Part shown: positions 55,311-64,000 of the stretch, in pieces
Layout of the letters: each line of letters begins with the position of its first letter
Numbering within the stretch: the stretch's first letter is position 1
Assembly: GCF_002744175.1 (NCBI RefSeq)
Contig: NZ_NKHF01000008.1
Coordinates: 62,001 to 126,000 of the forward strand
Direction: 5' to 3'
DNA: 64,000 bases
Origin: Pseudoalteromonas piscicida
Lineage (GTDB): Bacteria; Pseudomonadota; Gammaproteobacteria; Enterobacterales; Alteromonadaceae
Program-made: the position numbers and the translations under genes
Notes under the pieces: model-generated
Told to the model about the DNA's origin: nothing
The model's input: the letters and a program-made list of their open reading frames with translations, nothing else
Databases searched by the model: none

Positions 55311-56090
55311 CTACAACGTGCAACCAATTAGGTCACACATTAACTCAGTCATCTTGAGCCATTGAAACTCAAATTGTGCTAAGAAGTTCCCAAGCGTCGC
55401 CCAAATAATAGTAAGTCCCGCAACTAGAGTGAATGCAAACCCCACCGAAAATATATTCATTTGCGGCGCGGCTCGAGTCATAATACCGAATGAAATATTG
55501 ATCACTAGCATAGCAGTTAATGGTGCTAGGGCGAGCGCTAACGCTGTTGAAAACATCCACCCCCCCCAGTTTACGATACGCCAAAAGTTATCGACTGCCC
55601 ACCAATCTCCCGCAATAGGAAAGCTCTTAAAGCTATACACCACCATTTGGATCATCATCAGATGACCATTAAACACAAAAAATAGTAACGTTGCCAAAAT
55701 CAAATAAAACTGACCTACCGCAGGGACACTTAACCCATTGGCGGGGTCAACAACCGAGGCGAAACCAAGTCCAGTTTGCATTGCAAGTATTTGGCCGGCG
55801 ATTATAAAAGTATTTAACAGAAGCTGAGAGGCTAAACCAATCGACACGCCGATTATCAGCTCTTGAATTACGACTAGTATCATAGAAAACGAAAACAGGT
55901 CGGTAAATTGTGACTTTGGCAAAACTGGGACGACAGCAAATGTGACAACAACAGCCAGTGCGAACTTAATACGTGCAGGCACGCTCTGAGCACCTAACCC
56001 CGCCATCACCATTATCATCGAACTAATCCTCACCAATGGCAATAAAAAGTCACTGAGCCATTGTATGATTACCGCAAAGGTGAATTCCAT
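55311..56090 (-). CDS. fliR: Flagellar export gate protein FliR
   Basis: The 259-residue protein has about six membrane helices (for example PLVRISSMIMVMAGLGAQSVPARIK and MQTGLGFASVVDPANGLSVPAVGQFY). FliR joins FliP and FliQ in the export gate core. It follows fliQ with a 2-base gap. Confidence 0.95.
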   Translation of the reverse strand: MEFTFAVIIQWLSDFLLPLVRISSMIMVMAGLGAQSVPARIKFALAVVVTFAVVPVLPKSQFTDLFSFSMILVVIQELIIGVSIGLASQLLLNTFIIAGQILAMQTGLGFASVVDPANGLSVPAVGQFYLILATLLFFVFNGHLMMIQMVVYSFKSFPIAGDWWAVDNFWRIVNWGGWMFSTALALALAPLTAMLVINISFGIMTRAAPQMNIFSVGFAFTLVAGLTIIWATLGNFLAQFEFQWLKMTELMCDLIGCTL

Positions 56091-56092
56091 GG

Positions 56093-56362
56093 TTAACCTG
56101 CAATTTCAGGAATACGCATCACTATCGAAGTGAAATAGTCCATCAGCTCTTGAGTTAGCCAATGCCCACCAACAATCAGCGCTAAAATCGTAATAATTAA
56201 ACGTGGCAGAAAGCTTAACGTTTGTTCATTGATGGAGGTCGCGGCTTGAAACACGGCCACAACAAGGCCAATAAGAAGCCCTGGAACCACAATAGCAGCT
56301 ACTAGCTTAATGACTAAAAAAAGTGCATCACTTAGTATATCGACAAAAACTTCTGGTTCCAC
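56093..56362 (-). CDS. fliQ: Flagellar export gate protein FliQ
   Basis: The 89-residue protein has two membrane helices: EVFVDILSDALFLVIKLVAAIVVPGLLIGLVVAVFQA and a second after INEQTLSFLPRLI. The start is GTG at 56362, with GGGAG 6 bases upstream, giving VEPEVFVDILSDAL, which aligns with FliQ. It lies immediately after the fliP stop. Confidence 0.95.
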   Translation of the reverse strand: MEPEVFVDILSDALFLVIKLVAAIVVPGLLIGLVVAVFQAATSINEQTLSFLPRLIITILALIVGGHWLTQELMDYFTSIVMRIPEIAG

Positions 56363-56363
56363 A

Positions 56364-57101
56364 TCACACTCCCAACCCAAAGCTTCTGGCAAGCGTCCCC
56401 ATGACGAGCCCCCAGCCATCGACGAGAACGAATAACATTATCTTAAACGGTAGAGACACAATCATGGGCGATAGCATCATCATACCCATCGCCATTAAGA
56501 CACTGGCAACCACCAAATCAACTATCAAAAATGGAATAAAGAACATAAAGCCAATAATAAAAGCGGTTTGAAGCTCTGAAGTTACAAATGCAGGAATAAT
56601 GACAATAAAAGGAGTGTCCTCTGGACTATCCAACTTGTCATACCCGGCGATTTTGGCAAATGTTTCTAGGTCTTTAATCCGAGTTTGTGACAGCATAAAT
56701 GCTTTCATCGGCTCTTTTGCACGCTCCAGCGCCTGAATGGAGGTCAGTTCCTCTTTAATATAAGGTTGTACAGCTTGATCGTTAATTTGGGAAAAGATTG
56801 GCGCCATAATGAATAAAGTTAAAAATAACGATAAGCCAAGTAGAATTTGATTTGATGGTGACTGCTGCAACCCTATTGCTTGTCTTAAGATTGCTAGAAC
56901 AACGATAATACGCGTAAACGAAGTCATCATTATCACCGCCGCTGGAATAAAACTCAGCGCCGTCATGATGGCTAAGACTTGGAGTGTTACCGAATATTCC
57001 TGTGAGCCGTCTGGATTGGTAGTGACATTAATAGCTTCAATGCCCTCAGCAGAAGCTATACCTGAAAATAGTAATAAACAGAGTGTCAGCAATCTAATCA
57101 T
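56364..57101 (-). CDS. fliP: Flagellar export gate protein FliP
   Basis: This 245-residue protein has a signal peptide (ending ASAEG) and four membrane helices. The family segments are [26 protein letters not shown] and [14 protein letters not shown] [19 protein letters not shown], with [25 protein letters not shown] at the end. It forms the FliPQR pore. The start overlaps the fliO stop. Confidence 0.96.
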   Translation of the reverse strand: MIRLLTLCLLLFSGIASAEGIEAINVTTNPDGSQEYSVTLQVLAIMTALSFIPAAVIMMTSFTRIIVVLAILRQAIGLQQSPSNQILLGLSLFLTLFIMAPIFSQINDQAVQPYIKEELTSIQALERAKEPMKAFMLSQTRIKDLETFAKIAGYDKLDSPEDTPFIVIIPAFVTSELQTAFIIGFMFFIPFLIVDLVVASVLMAMGMMMLSPMIVSLPFKIMLFVLVDGWGLVMGTLARSFGLGV

Positions 57102-57553
57102 GGCTTTTCTTTTTTGTTGTTATCGACTGCTCGCCCTTTACCCGCTAAAAACTTTTGTAGTTCATTAGCAAACGGACTCTGATCCACATTGGCAAGCGGC
57201 GTCTCTAGTTGATATAAATAATTGATATTATTTGGCGTTACCCCAAGAAGGTGGTGCTTGTTATCCAGTTCAATCACGAGCAGACGCTCTTTTGTCCCAA
57301 GTGAAATACTGCGGATCACTTTAAAATCTTTTTGATTAACTATGCTTGGATTTAATCGCTTCAGTACAAATGCCAGCCCTAGGATCAATAGGATAACTAA
57401 AACCAATGAGAGCCCCATAGAAAGGAGCTCTGAGCTTAACCCTGCCGTGCCAGCCCCCACTGACGATTTCGTCATTGAGCCTGCAGGCGTCGCAAAAGCA
57501 GGCATCGATAAGGCTGCCATTGCGCACATCGCTAAGTACCAACCCCGTTGCAT
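57098..57553 (-). CDS. fliO: Flagellar biosynthesis protein FliO
   Basis: The 151-residue protein has a signal-like N-terminus (MSMPAFA), one membrane helix (about 43-65), and the FliO cytoplasmic core ([41 protein letters not shown]). FliO helps assemble FliP. The sequence is poorly conserved in general, and position between fliN and fliP supports the call. Confidence 0.92.
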   Translation of the reverse strand: MQRGWYLAMCAMAALSMPAFATPAGSMTKSSVGAGTAGLSSELLSMGLSLVLVILLILGLAFVLKRLNPSIVNQKDFKVIRSISLGTKERLLVIELDNKHHLLGVTPNNINYLYQLETPLANVDQSPFANELQKFLAGKGRAVDNNKKEKP

Positions 57554-57951
57554 TAACGTAACTTTTTAATACGCTCAACTTGACTGATCACGTCTGTTAA
57601 GCGGATACCAAACTTATCGTTAACTACAACGACTTCCCCGTGCGCAATCAGTGTGCCATTGACTAACACATCGAGTGGTTCACCCGCAACGCGGTCAAGT
57701 TCAACAACAGAGCCTTGGTTTAGCTGAAGTAAGTTACGAATATTGATTTTAGAGCGGCCCACTTCCATCGAAATCGTAACCGGAATGTCTAAAATAGTAT
57801 CGAGTTTTCGCTTTTCATCGGACGATAATGCAGGCGCTGAATCTTTGAGTTCATCTAACTCTGCAACTTCTGGCTCTCCGCCATTTTCTGAACCCTCGGC
57901 CTCAGCTAATGCTGCCGCCCATTCGTCCATAGTATCTTGATCATCGCTCAT
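57553..57951 (-). CDS. fliN: Flagellar motor switch protein FliN
   Basis: This 132-residue protein has an acidic N-terminal tail and the SpoA-fold C-ring domain: ILDIPVTISMEVGRSKINIRNLLQLNQGSVVELDRVAGEPLDVLVNGTLIAHGEVVVVNDKFGIRLTDVIS. It forms the base of the switch with FliM and FliG and binds FliH. It sits between fliM and fliO. Confidence 0.97.
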   Translation of the reverse strand: MSDDQDTMDEWAAALAEAEGSENGGEPEVAELDELKDSAPALSSDEKRKLDTILDIPVTISMEVGRSKINIRNLLQLNQGSVVELDRVAGEPLDVLVNGTLIAHGEVVVVNDKFGIRLTDVISQVERIKKLR

Positions 57952-58025
57952 TGGATTACTACCTGATTAAGTTAATTTGTTGTCCACAATTGGCGTTACT
58001 ATCATAATAAAATATCATTTCGTCA

Positions 58026-59120
58026 CTACCAATCTAAATCCACACCCTCTGACAGGTGAAGATCTTCCTCTAATTCCGCCAACTCAGCATCTGAATCGAG
58101 CTTCTTACCACCTTTGGTAAACACATGAAGTTCAGACTTAACTGATTCTGGACGTTTAATCTTTTCACTGATCTGCAAGGCAACATTGTCACGAGAGCGC
58201 CCCATTTTCGCTCTAAAGGTCGGCAACTCTTCGACAAAAACCGTCACATGCTCTGGCATTTCGACGGGGATCACATCTCCAGCTTGCAACTTCATAACCT
58301 GCTCAAGAGATAAGTCCACTTCGAGCAGCTGTGATGAAATCTCCACTTCTACATCCATAATTTCATCGCGCAGCGCTTTACTCCAGCGCAAATCAGTATC
58401 TTCTGTATCGGATTGAACACCTGCATCGAGTAATTCTCGAATAGGTTCTAGCATTGAGTAAGGTAGTGAAATGTGGAAATCACCGCCACCACCATCTAAT
58501 TCAATATGGAAAGAGCTTATTACTACCACTTCGGTTGGCGACACAATATTCGCCATTGCAGGGTTCACTTCGGAGTCCAGATATTCAAACGATACATCCA
58601 TTACCGGCGCCCAAGCTTCTTTATAATCTTCAAAGATTATTTTAAGTAGCATTTGCACAATTCGACGCTCAGTAGGTGTAAACTCTCGCCCCTCAATTTT
58701 AGCGTGATAACGGCCATCACCACCAAAGAAGTTGTCCACAAGAATAAATACGAGGCGTGCTTCCATGGTAATAAGCCCCGTGCCTTTAAGCGGTCTAAAT
58801 CGCACCATGTTTAAGCTGGTTGGCACAAACAAAGTGTGAATATATTCACCAAATTTAAGCATTTGTACGCCGTTGATCGACACTTCAGCTGTACGACGCA
58901 TCATATTGAACAGACTGATCCGCATATGTCGGGCGAAACGCTCATTAACGATCTCAAGCGTTGGCATTCGCCCACGAACGATGCGGTCTTGTGAAGAGAA
59001 ATCATATTGCAGGGCACCAGTGCCCTCCCCCTCTTCACCATCGGCAATTTCGTCTTCTTCGACTTCATCTACACCATGGAGTAGCGCGTCAATTTCGTCT
59101 TGGGATAATAAGTCGCTCAC
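58026..59120 (-). CDS. fliM: Flagellar motor switch protein FliM
   Basis: The 364-residue protein begins with the CheY-P-binding peptide MSDLLSQDEIDALLHGV and has the CheC-like middle domain (FSSQDRIVRGRMPTLEIVNERFARH, with GGDGRYHAKIEGREFTPTE) and a C-terminal SpoA domain. It is the target of CheY-P in the C-ring. It follows fliL by 10 bases. Confidence 0.97.
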   Translation of the reverse strand: MSDLLSQDEIDALLHGVDEVEEDEIADGEEGEGTGALQYDFSSQDRIVRGRMPTLEIVNERFARHMRISLFNMMRRTAEVSINGVQMLKFGEYIHTLFVPTSLNMVRFRPLKGTGLITMEARLVFILVDNFFGGDGRYHAKIEGREFTPTERRIVQMLLKIIFEDYKEAWAPVMDVSFEYLDSEVNPAMANIVSPTEVVVISSFHIELDGGGGDFHISLPYSMLEPIRELLDAGVQSDTEDTDLRWSKALRDEIMDVEVEISSQLLEVDLSLEQVMKLQAGDVIPVEMPEHVTVFVEELPTFRAKMGRSRDNVALQISEKIKRPESVKSELHVFTKGGKKLDSDAELAELEEDLHLSEGVDLDW

Positions 59121-59130
59121 AAATACTACC

Positions 59131-59655
59131 TTATTGCATCACGAAGCCAGTAAACAGCACTCGCTCGATTACTTTACTACCTTCAACCCCTTCCATAGCA
59201 GCTTGAACTTTATCAAGTGCAGTTAACCTTAGGGTTTCTTTTCCTGCACTGGTACTTAGCTCATCTGCAGTTGTTGTCGAAAACACGCTTAGTAAGGTGC
59301 CTTCGATTAAAGGTATATGTTTCTTTGCAATTTCCTCATTAACGTCACCTCGCACTAATAGCTGTACTTTAATTTGCACAATTCTGTCTCTACTAGCGCC
59401 TGGGACATTAAATACGAACGGTCTTGGCATCGCGACATACAGCGCACTGCCAATTTGCGCTGAATTCCCCTGCTCAGCTCTTACCTCACTTGCAGTGGTT
59501 TCTTCTGCCAGCGACTCTTCTGGTGCATCTGAACCTGAAAACAAGAAAAATCCAGCTACGCCACCTAACACTATGACAACAGCAGCGATAATTATTATCA
59601 GCTTTTTCTTAGAGCCACCTGTTTCTTCTATTTCTAAGTCGGTTTCTTCAGCCAT
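59131..59655 (-). CDS. fliL: Flagellar basal body-associated protein FliL
   Basis: The 174-residue protein has one N-terminal membrane helix (about 18-40), an acidic linker and a periplasmic domain (YVAMPRPFVFNVPGASRDRIVQIKVQLLVRG, C-terminus KVIERVLFTGFVMQ). It surrounds the stator units and stabilises motor output. It lies between fliK and fliM. Confidence 0.95.
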   Translation of the reverse strand: MAEETDLEIEETGGSKKKLIIIIAAVVIVLGGVAGFFLFSGSDAPEESLAEETTASEVRAEQGNSAQIGSALYVAMPRPFVFNVPGASRDRIVQIKVQLLVRGDVNEEIAKKHIPLIEGTLLSVFSTTTADELSTSAGKETLRLTALDKVQAAMEGVEGSKVIERVLFTGFVMQ

Positions 59656-59698
59656 AGCAAGCCCTTATATTCTTTATTATCTACAATAATAGCAGGTG

Positions 59699-61890
59699 TT
59701 AGGCATAGTAATCTATTGCAGAATCAGTATTTCTCTTTTGCGTTGTACTAGAACCATTAGAAATCTCTTCTTCATCCCCTTGAGCTAGCTGTCCGCCTTG
59801 GTTTCCAGCTCCCCCTTGAGAGTCAGATTCAGCATCACTTTGTTGCTGATGCGATATTTGACTGTCACCTAGCTCGATCCCCTGCTCAGCTAACATTTCT
59901 CTTAATCGAGGCATAGATTGTTCTAACAACTCTTTAGCCTGCTGATTCTGTACGACAATGTTCACTTGGGCTTGCTCAGCATCGCTTTTTATGCGGATCT
60001 GCATTGCACCAAGCTCTGGTGGATCTAACCGTATTTCCGCCTCTTTATTATTTAAGTTCAACATCATACCAACTCGTTGGTGCAGCTCTTTTGCAGCATC
60101 TTGACGAGCAATATTAATCGCTTGCTGGAGATGAGGATCCACAGCTTGTTTTGCCTGCGCTGCTGTATTAGTTGTTGATTGTGACTGCTGTACTTGCTGT
60201 ACTTCTTTCAGAGTTTGATTTAGTGACGTGTCATCCTGCTGTACAGCATTAAGCGTACTAACTTCAGGCTTGGCGGTATTCGGTGTTACAACAGCAGATT
60301 GTTGGCGCTCCACTTTCACGGTTTCTTTTGCCATACTCGCTTCTGCTTGCGCTAATTTGCCAAGCTCTTTGTCTGTTAGCTCTTCACTAGCTTGTTTCTC
60401 AATATTGGCTTTTTCCGCTAGCGCCTTTTGTTCGTTATCTGAAGGAGGTTGCTCTACCTTTTTTTCCTTCATTTCGACCGTTGACGTTGGTGTTGACTTA
60501 GCGGGTGCTTCTTTGGGCTCAGCATTAGCCGGTACATTGGATAAATTGACCGTTTTCACATCGGATTTAACCTCGGAAGTCATCGACTCTGACTCATCAG
60601 TGCCGACCACTGCCTCAGCCTGAGTCGTCATCTTGAATTGACTCAAACTCGTCATATCCATGCCTTTGCCAATGAGTTGCGCTACTGCTTTTTGCACACT
60701 AGGTGATGCATCAAAGATATCCAACTTACCAGCCATCACCGCTTTTAGCTCCTGTTGTTGGGGAACCGTTAATTTTTCAACAACCGTTTGTACATCAGTG
60801 ACATTTTTAACTGTAGATGGCTGTTTGTCAGGATTCATTTTGGCGTCAACCGGTGTATTGGCTGGACCTTCAGCTTTGACCTGCTGAGCAGCTTTGCTTT
60901 GGTTAGCGACAGCTATTTCAGGTTGTGGCTTCGCTGTTAACTTAGCGTCTTGGTGCTCTGCCACCGCTATTTTATCAGCCTCTCTTGCCTTACTTGGCTG
61001 ATCTGAAATGGTTTTAGGCTCTGTCGTAGCCGTCTTCGCTACTTGCTCTGTAGTTTTATTACTCTGCTCCGCGGTTTGACGTTGCTTCATGTCCATCACA
61101 ATCTGGTCTGCATCGCCTTCCGATTTGTTATCCAATGGAGGCGACGGCACCGTTTGCGCATTGCCAAGCTTAGACTTTACGTCTTGTTTTTCTGATGTTA
61201 CACCTTGTTGATCAAACGATTTTACGGGTTGCTCAACTTCAGTACCTGATTTAGAAGGAGTTTGTTTAACCTTTTCTTCCTCAGCCGAAGATAACTTAAC
61301 CGTTACGGTGTTTTCCGCTTCCTTACTTAATTGATCAGATTTTCCCGTTTTTAAACCTGTTTCTGACAGGTTTTGATCTTCAGCTTGCTCTCCTTTGGCG
61401 AGCGCAGGACCAACTTCCGCTTCAGCAGCATCAACTAGCGCCTCTTTTACCGACTGCGCTATCACACTGGGGCCTTGAGATAGAGAAGTGTCTTGCTTCT
61501 TCGAGGCTGTGATTTGGGCATAAAGATCGTTATCTGGGGTATCAGGATCGGCCCATCCATAGTCACTAAAGTGTTCCCATTATGACCTGCAGGTAAAGGC
61601 TCCGCTTGTTTTGGGTTTTGGGGAGAACCGTCCGTTTCCGACTCAGCTCCATTCAACTCAGGGCTATCGCCCTCACTATGCTCAGTAATAAGTTGATTTT
61701 CAGCAGTACCAGTCTCTTTTGCAGCGACGTCTTTGTGCTTTGCATCATGCTCTTGCTGAGCAAGTTCGGCCATAAGAGCACTAAACCCAGTCCCGCTTTC
61801 TTTACCCTCAGCGTCCATCTCTTGGGCTTTTTCTTTAACCTCAACCTCATTGCTGCCACGTTGCAGCATGGATGCAAGCATTAAATTCAT
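59699..61890 (-). pseudogene. fliK: FliK hook-length control protein, frameshifted as assembled
   Basis: The start (MNLMLASMLQRGS) and acidic N-terminal region run in one frame to about Val109 and then read into an unlikely sequence ending at 61462. In the next frame, from about 61564, the reading DYGWADPDTPDNDLYAQITA continues to the rest of FliK, including the C-terminal domain (RVGMMLNLNNKEAEIRLDPPELGAMQIRIKS). One added base restores 730 residues. FliK sets hook length and triggers FlhB switching. The composition (Gln, Glu, Ala, Lys) is normal for FliK. A sigma-54 type promoter lies upstream. Confidence 0.85.
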
Positions 61891-62014
61891 CTTGAAACTA
61901 CCTCTATCAGTGGCAATGTGCTGCCGCTATAGTCCAACTGAAAAAGTTAATATATTGAAATATTGAAACTTTCTCGAAAAGGCTACACAAATAAAAACTT
62001 ACTAAACCAATTAC

Positions 62015-62031
62015 TGCATATTTCGCGCCAA
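62015..62031 (-). promoter_or_regulatory. Sigma-54 type promoter of the fliK operon
   Basis: On the minus strand TTGGCGCGAAATATGCA has GG-N10-GC spacing and a near-consensus -24 element. It begins right after the fliJ stop, and the predicted leader to the fliK ATG is about 114 bases. The 141-bp fliJ-fliK gap is the only sizeable one from fliI to fliL. Confidence 0.68.
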
Positions 62032-62032
62032 T

Positions 62033-62479
62033 CTACCAAGCGTGTTCTCTGCGAACAAATTGGTTAGTGGCAAACTCGTCCAACATTTTTTGCTCAGCTT
62101 TAGCAAGCTTTTGTTGCTTTGCTAGTGCTTGTTTCTCAATTAGCTTTTCGATAGCCTTGGTTTTAGCCTGTTGCGCTAGCCACAATTTACGGCGTTGCTC
62201 AACTACCTGTTTAGCGGTATTTACAGTCTTTGATTGCTGTTCAATGGCCTGCTCAATCTTATTGATAAAGTTATGGTATTGATTAAAACCACCACTCGAA
62301 AGACCTGCTTGCGCCTTGCTATGAAGCTGAGTACTGTACTCCAAACGAAAATCGTTAAGTCCAAGCAAGCGCTGTTCATTTGTGGCAAGGTGTTGCTGTG
62401 CTTGAATAAAGTTCATCCGCAGATTATCTTCTTTGTCTTTTTCAAGCTTTAGTAGTAGCGTCAGTTTGTTATTTGCCAT
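62033..62479 (-). CDS. fliJ: Flagellar export chaperone FliJ
   Basis: This 148-residue, almost wholly helical coiled-coil protein is rich in Lys, Gln, Glu and Ala (LTLLLKLEKDKEDNLRMNFIQAQQHLATNEQRL and VVEQRRKLWLAQQAKTKAIEKLIEK). FliJ is the stalk of the FliI ATPase and links to FlhA. Its start overlaps the fliI stop by one base. Confidence 0.93.
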   Translation of the reverse strand: MANNKLTLLLKLEKDKEDNLRMNFIQAQQHLATNEQRLLGLNDFRLEYSTQLHSKAQAGLSSGGFNQYHNFINKIEQAIEQQSKTVNTAKQVVEQRRKLWLAQQAKTKAIEKLIEKQALAKQQKLAKAEQKMLDEFATNQFVRREHAW

Positions 62480-63810
62480 TATGCTTGTCCTAGTAGTCTA
62501 GCAAGGCTTTGCAGACATTCGTCGTAGTTAATAACGTCCTTCATGCCTTGCTGCAAGAAGCTATTCACCGCAGGCATCATATTAATTGCCTGATCTAGCA
62601 TTTGATCAGTGCCTTTTTGGTATGCACCAAGCGTGATCATATCTTTGTTTTGTTGATACATAGAGTACACTTGCTTTAATACTCTGGCCTGCTGCATATG
62701 CGCTTCAGAAACCACTTGAGGCATCACTCGACTGATGGATTTTTCAATGTCAATTGCGGGATAATGACCACTGTCGGCAAGCTCTCGCGACAATACAATA
62801 TGGCCGTCTAGAATTGCTCGAGCAGCATCAGCAATTGGGTCTTGCATATCATCCCCTTCGCTCAACACAGTAAAGAACGCGGTAATAGATCCTTGCCCTT
62901 CACCGCCATTACCCGCTCGTTCAACCAGCGCCGGTAACTTAGCAAACACAGAGGGCGGATAGCCCTTTGTAGCAGGCGGCTCACCAACCGCTAACGCTAT
63001 TTCACGTTGTGCCATTGCATAGCGTGTAACTGAATCGAGCAACAGCAGTACATTCAAACCTTGGTCACGGAAGTATTCCGCAATGGTCACTGCACTCTCA
63101 CAGCCTTTAAGTCTCATCAACGGCGAAGCATCCGCAGGCGCAGCAACAACCACTGAGCGTCGACGTCCCTCCGCACCTAAAATCTCGTCAATAAACTCTT
63201 TAACCTCACGACCACGTTCACCCACCAGTCCAACTACAATCACGTCAGCCTCACTGCCTCGCGTCATCATGCCAAGCAAAACAGATTTACCAACGCCACT
63301 ACCTGCAAACAAGCCCATACGCTGGCCTTGCCCAACAGTGACGATGGAGTTTATAGCTCGTACACCGACATCCATCGGTGCATTTATTGGCCGTCTCGCA
63401 AGTGGATTAATCGGGGCTGCAGCAAACTTTAAATGCTGTTCGGCGTCAATGGCACCGAGTCCATCAAGAGGACGACCTAGGCCGTCAACGACACGACCAA
63501 GTAGCTCCATGCCCACAGGTAACCCTGCGTCTTTCACTTTAGGAATAACTCGTGCTCCGGGAAGCACGCCAGTAATGTGGTCGTTGGGCATCAAGTAGAG
63601 GGTTTCTTGGTTAAATCCGATAACTTCTGCATCAATAAAACCGCCTAAAGTCTCAATTTTGCATTGGCTACCAACCGGAGCATTGAGTCCTCGGGCTTCA
63701 AGCGTCAGACCAACGACACGAGTAAGACTGCCCGCCACGGCAACTCCATAAGGTTTTACAAACTTTTTATATTTACTGATTCGCTCACTCATGGCAGCAG
63801 ATGTAGACAT
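62479..63810 (-). CDS. fliI: Flagellum-specific ATPase FliI
   Basis: The 443-residue F1-beta-like ATPase has Walker A ([20 protein letters not shown], about residues 168-187), [10 protein letters not shown], Walker B ([20 protein letters not shown]) and [24 protein letters not shown]. It energises substrate unfolding at the export gate. GAAGGTAA lies 7 bases before the ATG. It follows fliH and is intact. Confidence 0.97.
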   Translation of the reverse strand: MSTSAAMSERISKYKKFVKPYGVAVAGSLTRVVGLTLEARGLNAPVGSQCKIETLGGFIDAEVIGFNQETLYLMPNDHITGVLPGARVIPKVKDAGLPVGMELLGRVVDGLGRPLDGLGAIDAEQHLKFAAAPINPLARRPINAPMDVGVRAINSIVTVGQGQRMGLFAGSGVGKSVLLGMMTRGSEADVIVVGLVGERGREVKEFIDEILGAEGRRRSVVVAAPADASPLMRLKGCESAVTIAEYFRDQGLNVLLLLDSVTRYAMAQREIALAVGEPPATKGYPPSVFAKLPALVERAGNGGEGQGSITAFFTVLSEGDDMQDPIADAARAILDGHIVLSRELADSGHYPAIDIEKSISRVMPQVVSEAHMQQARVLKQVYSMYQQNKDMITLGAYQKGTDQMLDQAINMMPAVNSFLQQGMKDVINYDECLQSLARLLGQA

Positions 63811-63827
63811 TTTTGCAGTTACCTTCT

Positions 63828-64000
63828 TTAGGCGCGCTCCTTATCTAGTCGTTCGTAGAGTTTTAAGAGCGCTTCACCTGTATTTACTGGTTTATACCAC
63901 CATCTTGCAAAAATGATTCCAACACTTCGCTGATGCGATTTTTCAGTGTCATATCGATAGAAGACTGCGGTGTTTTTACCTCACAGCCACCTCGGTCTAG
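63828..64000 (-). pseudogene. fliH: FliH C-terminus, partial at window edge, frameshifted as assembled
   Basis: The minus-strand reading from the window edge (LDRGGCEVKTPQSSIDMTL, then KNRISEV) stops at 63884. In the next frame from about 63920 the reading is GIIFARWWYKPVNTGEALLK then [10 protein letters not shown], with a stop at 63828-63830, 17 bases before the fliI start. The composite is a typical FliH C-terminus (RGGC.V and FARWWYKP), so one base is missing near 63915-63925. FliH is the negative regulator and docking partner of FliI. The N-terminal part lies beyond the window. Confidence 0.75.

Noticed and set aside
59699..61465. The larger fliK frame as an independent gene starting near 61465
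   Set aside because: The frame continues open upstream to about 61564 with FliK-like sequence and the supposed start lacks a ribosome site.

Overview
The window looks like a chromosomal segment of a marine gammaproteobacterium of the Alteromonadales, most like Pseudoalteromonas. This rests on recognised gene content and order: the fliHIJKLMNOPQR-flhBAF-fleN-fliA-cheYZAB-parCP-cheW locus running straight into a ccm operon, class II IlvC with divergent IlvY, the fabB/mnmC pair, many TonB-dependent receptors, and low-to-moderate GC. I saw no rRNA, tRNA, CRISPR array, transposase or prophage gene.

Layout. 0.2-6.3 kb: single housekeeping and transport genes (NSS transporter, ElaA-type acetyltransferase, Spo0M-like protein, Kef-type antiporter, one unknown small protein). 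5.3-11.8 kb: a minus-strand iron-uptake-like operon (DUF4856 lipoprotein, imelysin-like lipoprotein, TonB receptor, fatty-acid-hydroxylase-family membrane protein) behind a promoter overlapped by a Fur-box-like palindrome. 12-21.5 kb: an orphan response regulator, ilvY/ilvC, a chemoreceptor, a TPR lipoprotein, an M28 peptidase, a GIY-YIG protein, bamE, and rnfH/ratA. 21.6-31 kb: smpB, fabB/mnmC with a FabR-like operator, putP, an EAL-HDOD protein, and a copper-type TonB receptor. 30.9-38.6 kb: mlaA and a complete ccmABCDEFGHI cytochrome c maturation operon. 38.7-41.5 kb: a FliK-like protein and an FlhB-C-terminus-like protein on the plus strand. 41.6-64 kb: the polar-flagellum and chemotaxis locus on the minus strand.

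The flagellar part encodes the export gate (FliPQR, FlhAB), ATPase complex (FliHIJ), switch (FliMN), FliL, hook-length control (FliK), polar number and placement control (FlhF, FleN), sigma-28 (FliA), and a polar chemotaxis array module (CheY, CheZ, CheA, CheB, ParC, ParP, CheW). Two good sigma-54 type (GG-N10-GC) promoters lie before flhA and fliK, which fits the class II flagellar hierarchy of polar flagellates.

The most striking observation is that five genes in this locus (fliH, fliK, cheA, cheB, parC) each lack exactly one base in the sequence as given. Adding one base restores a full-length, family-typical protein in every case. No comparable break was found in the first 43 kb. This is either clustered sequence error or real decay of motility and chemotaxis. 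Other points of interest are a triplicated acidic LLDELHG motif in CheA, a response regulator lacking the acidic pocket, a transglutaminase-like triad in a TPR lipoprotein, hairpins inside the iron operon, a hairpin against the start codon of the copper receptor, and a dispersed ATACCA-ended palindromic repeat. No clearly undescribed multi-gene system was identified.
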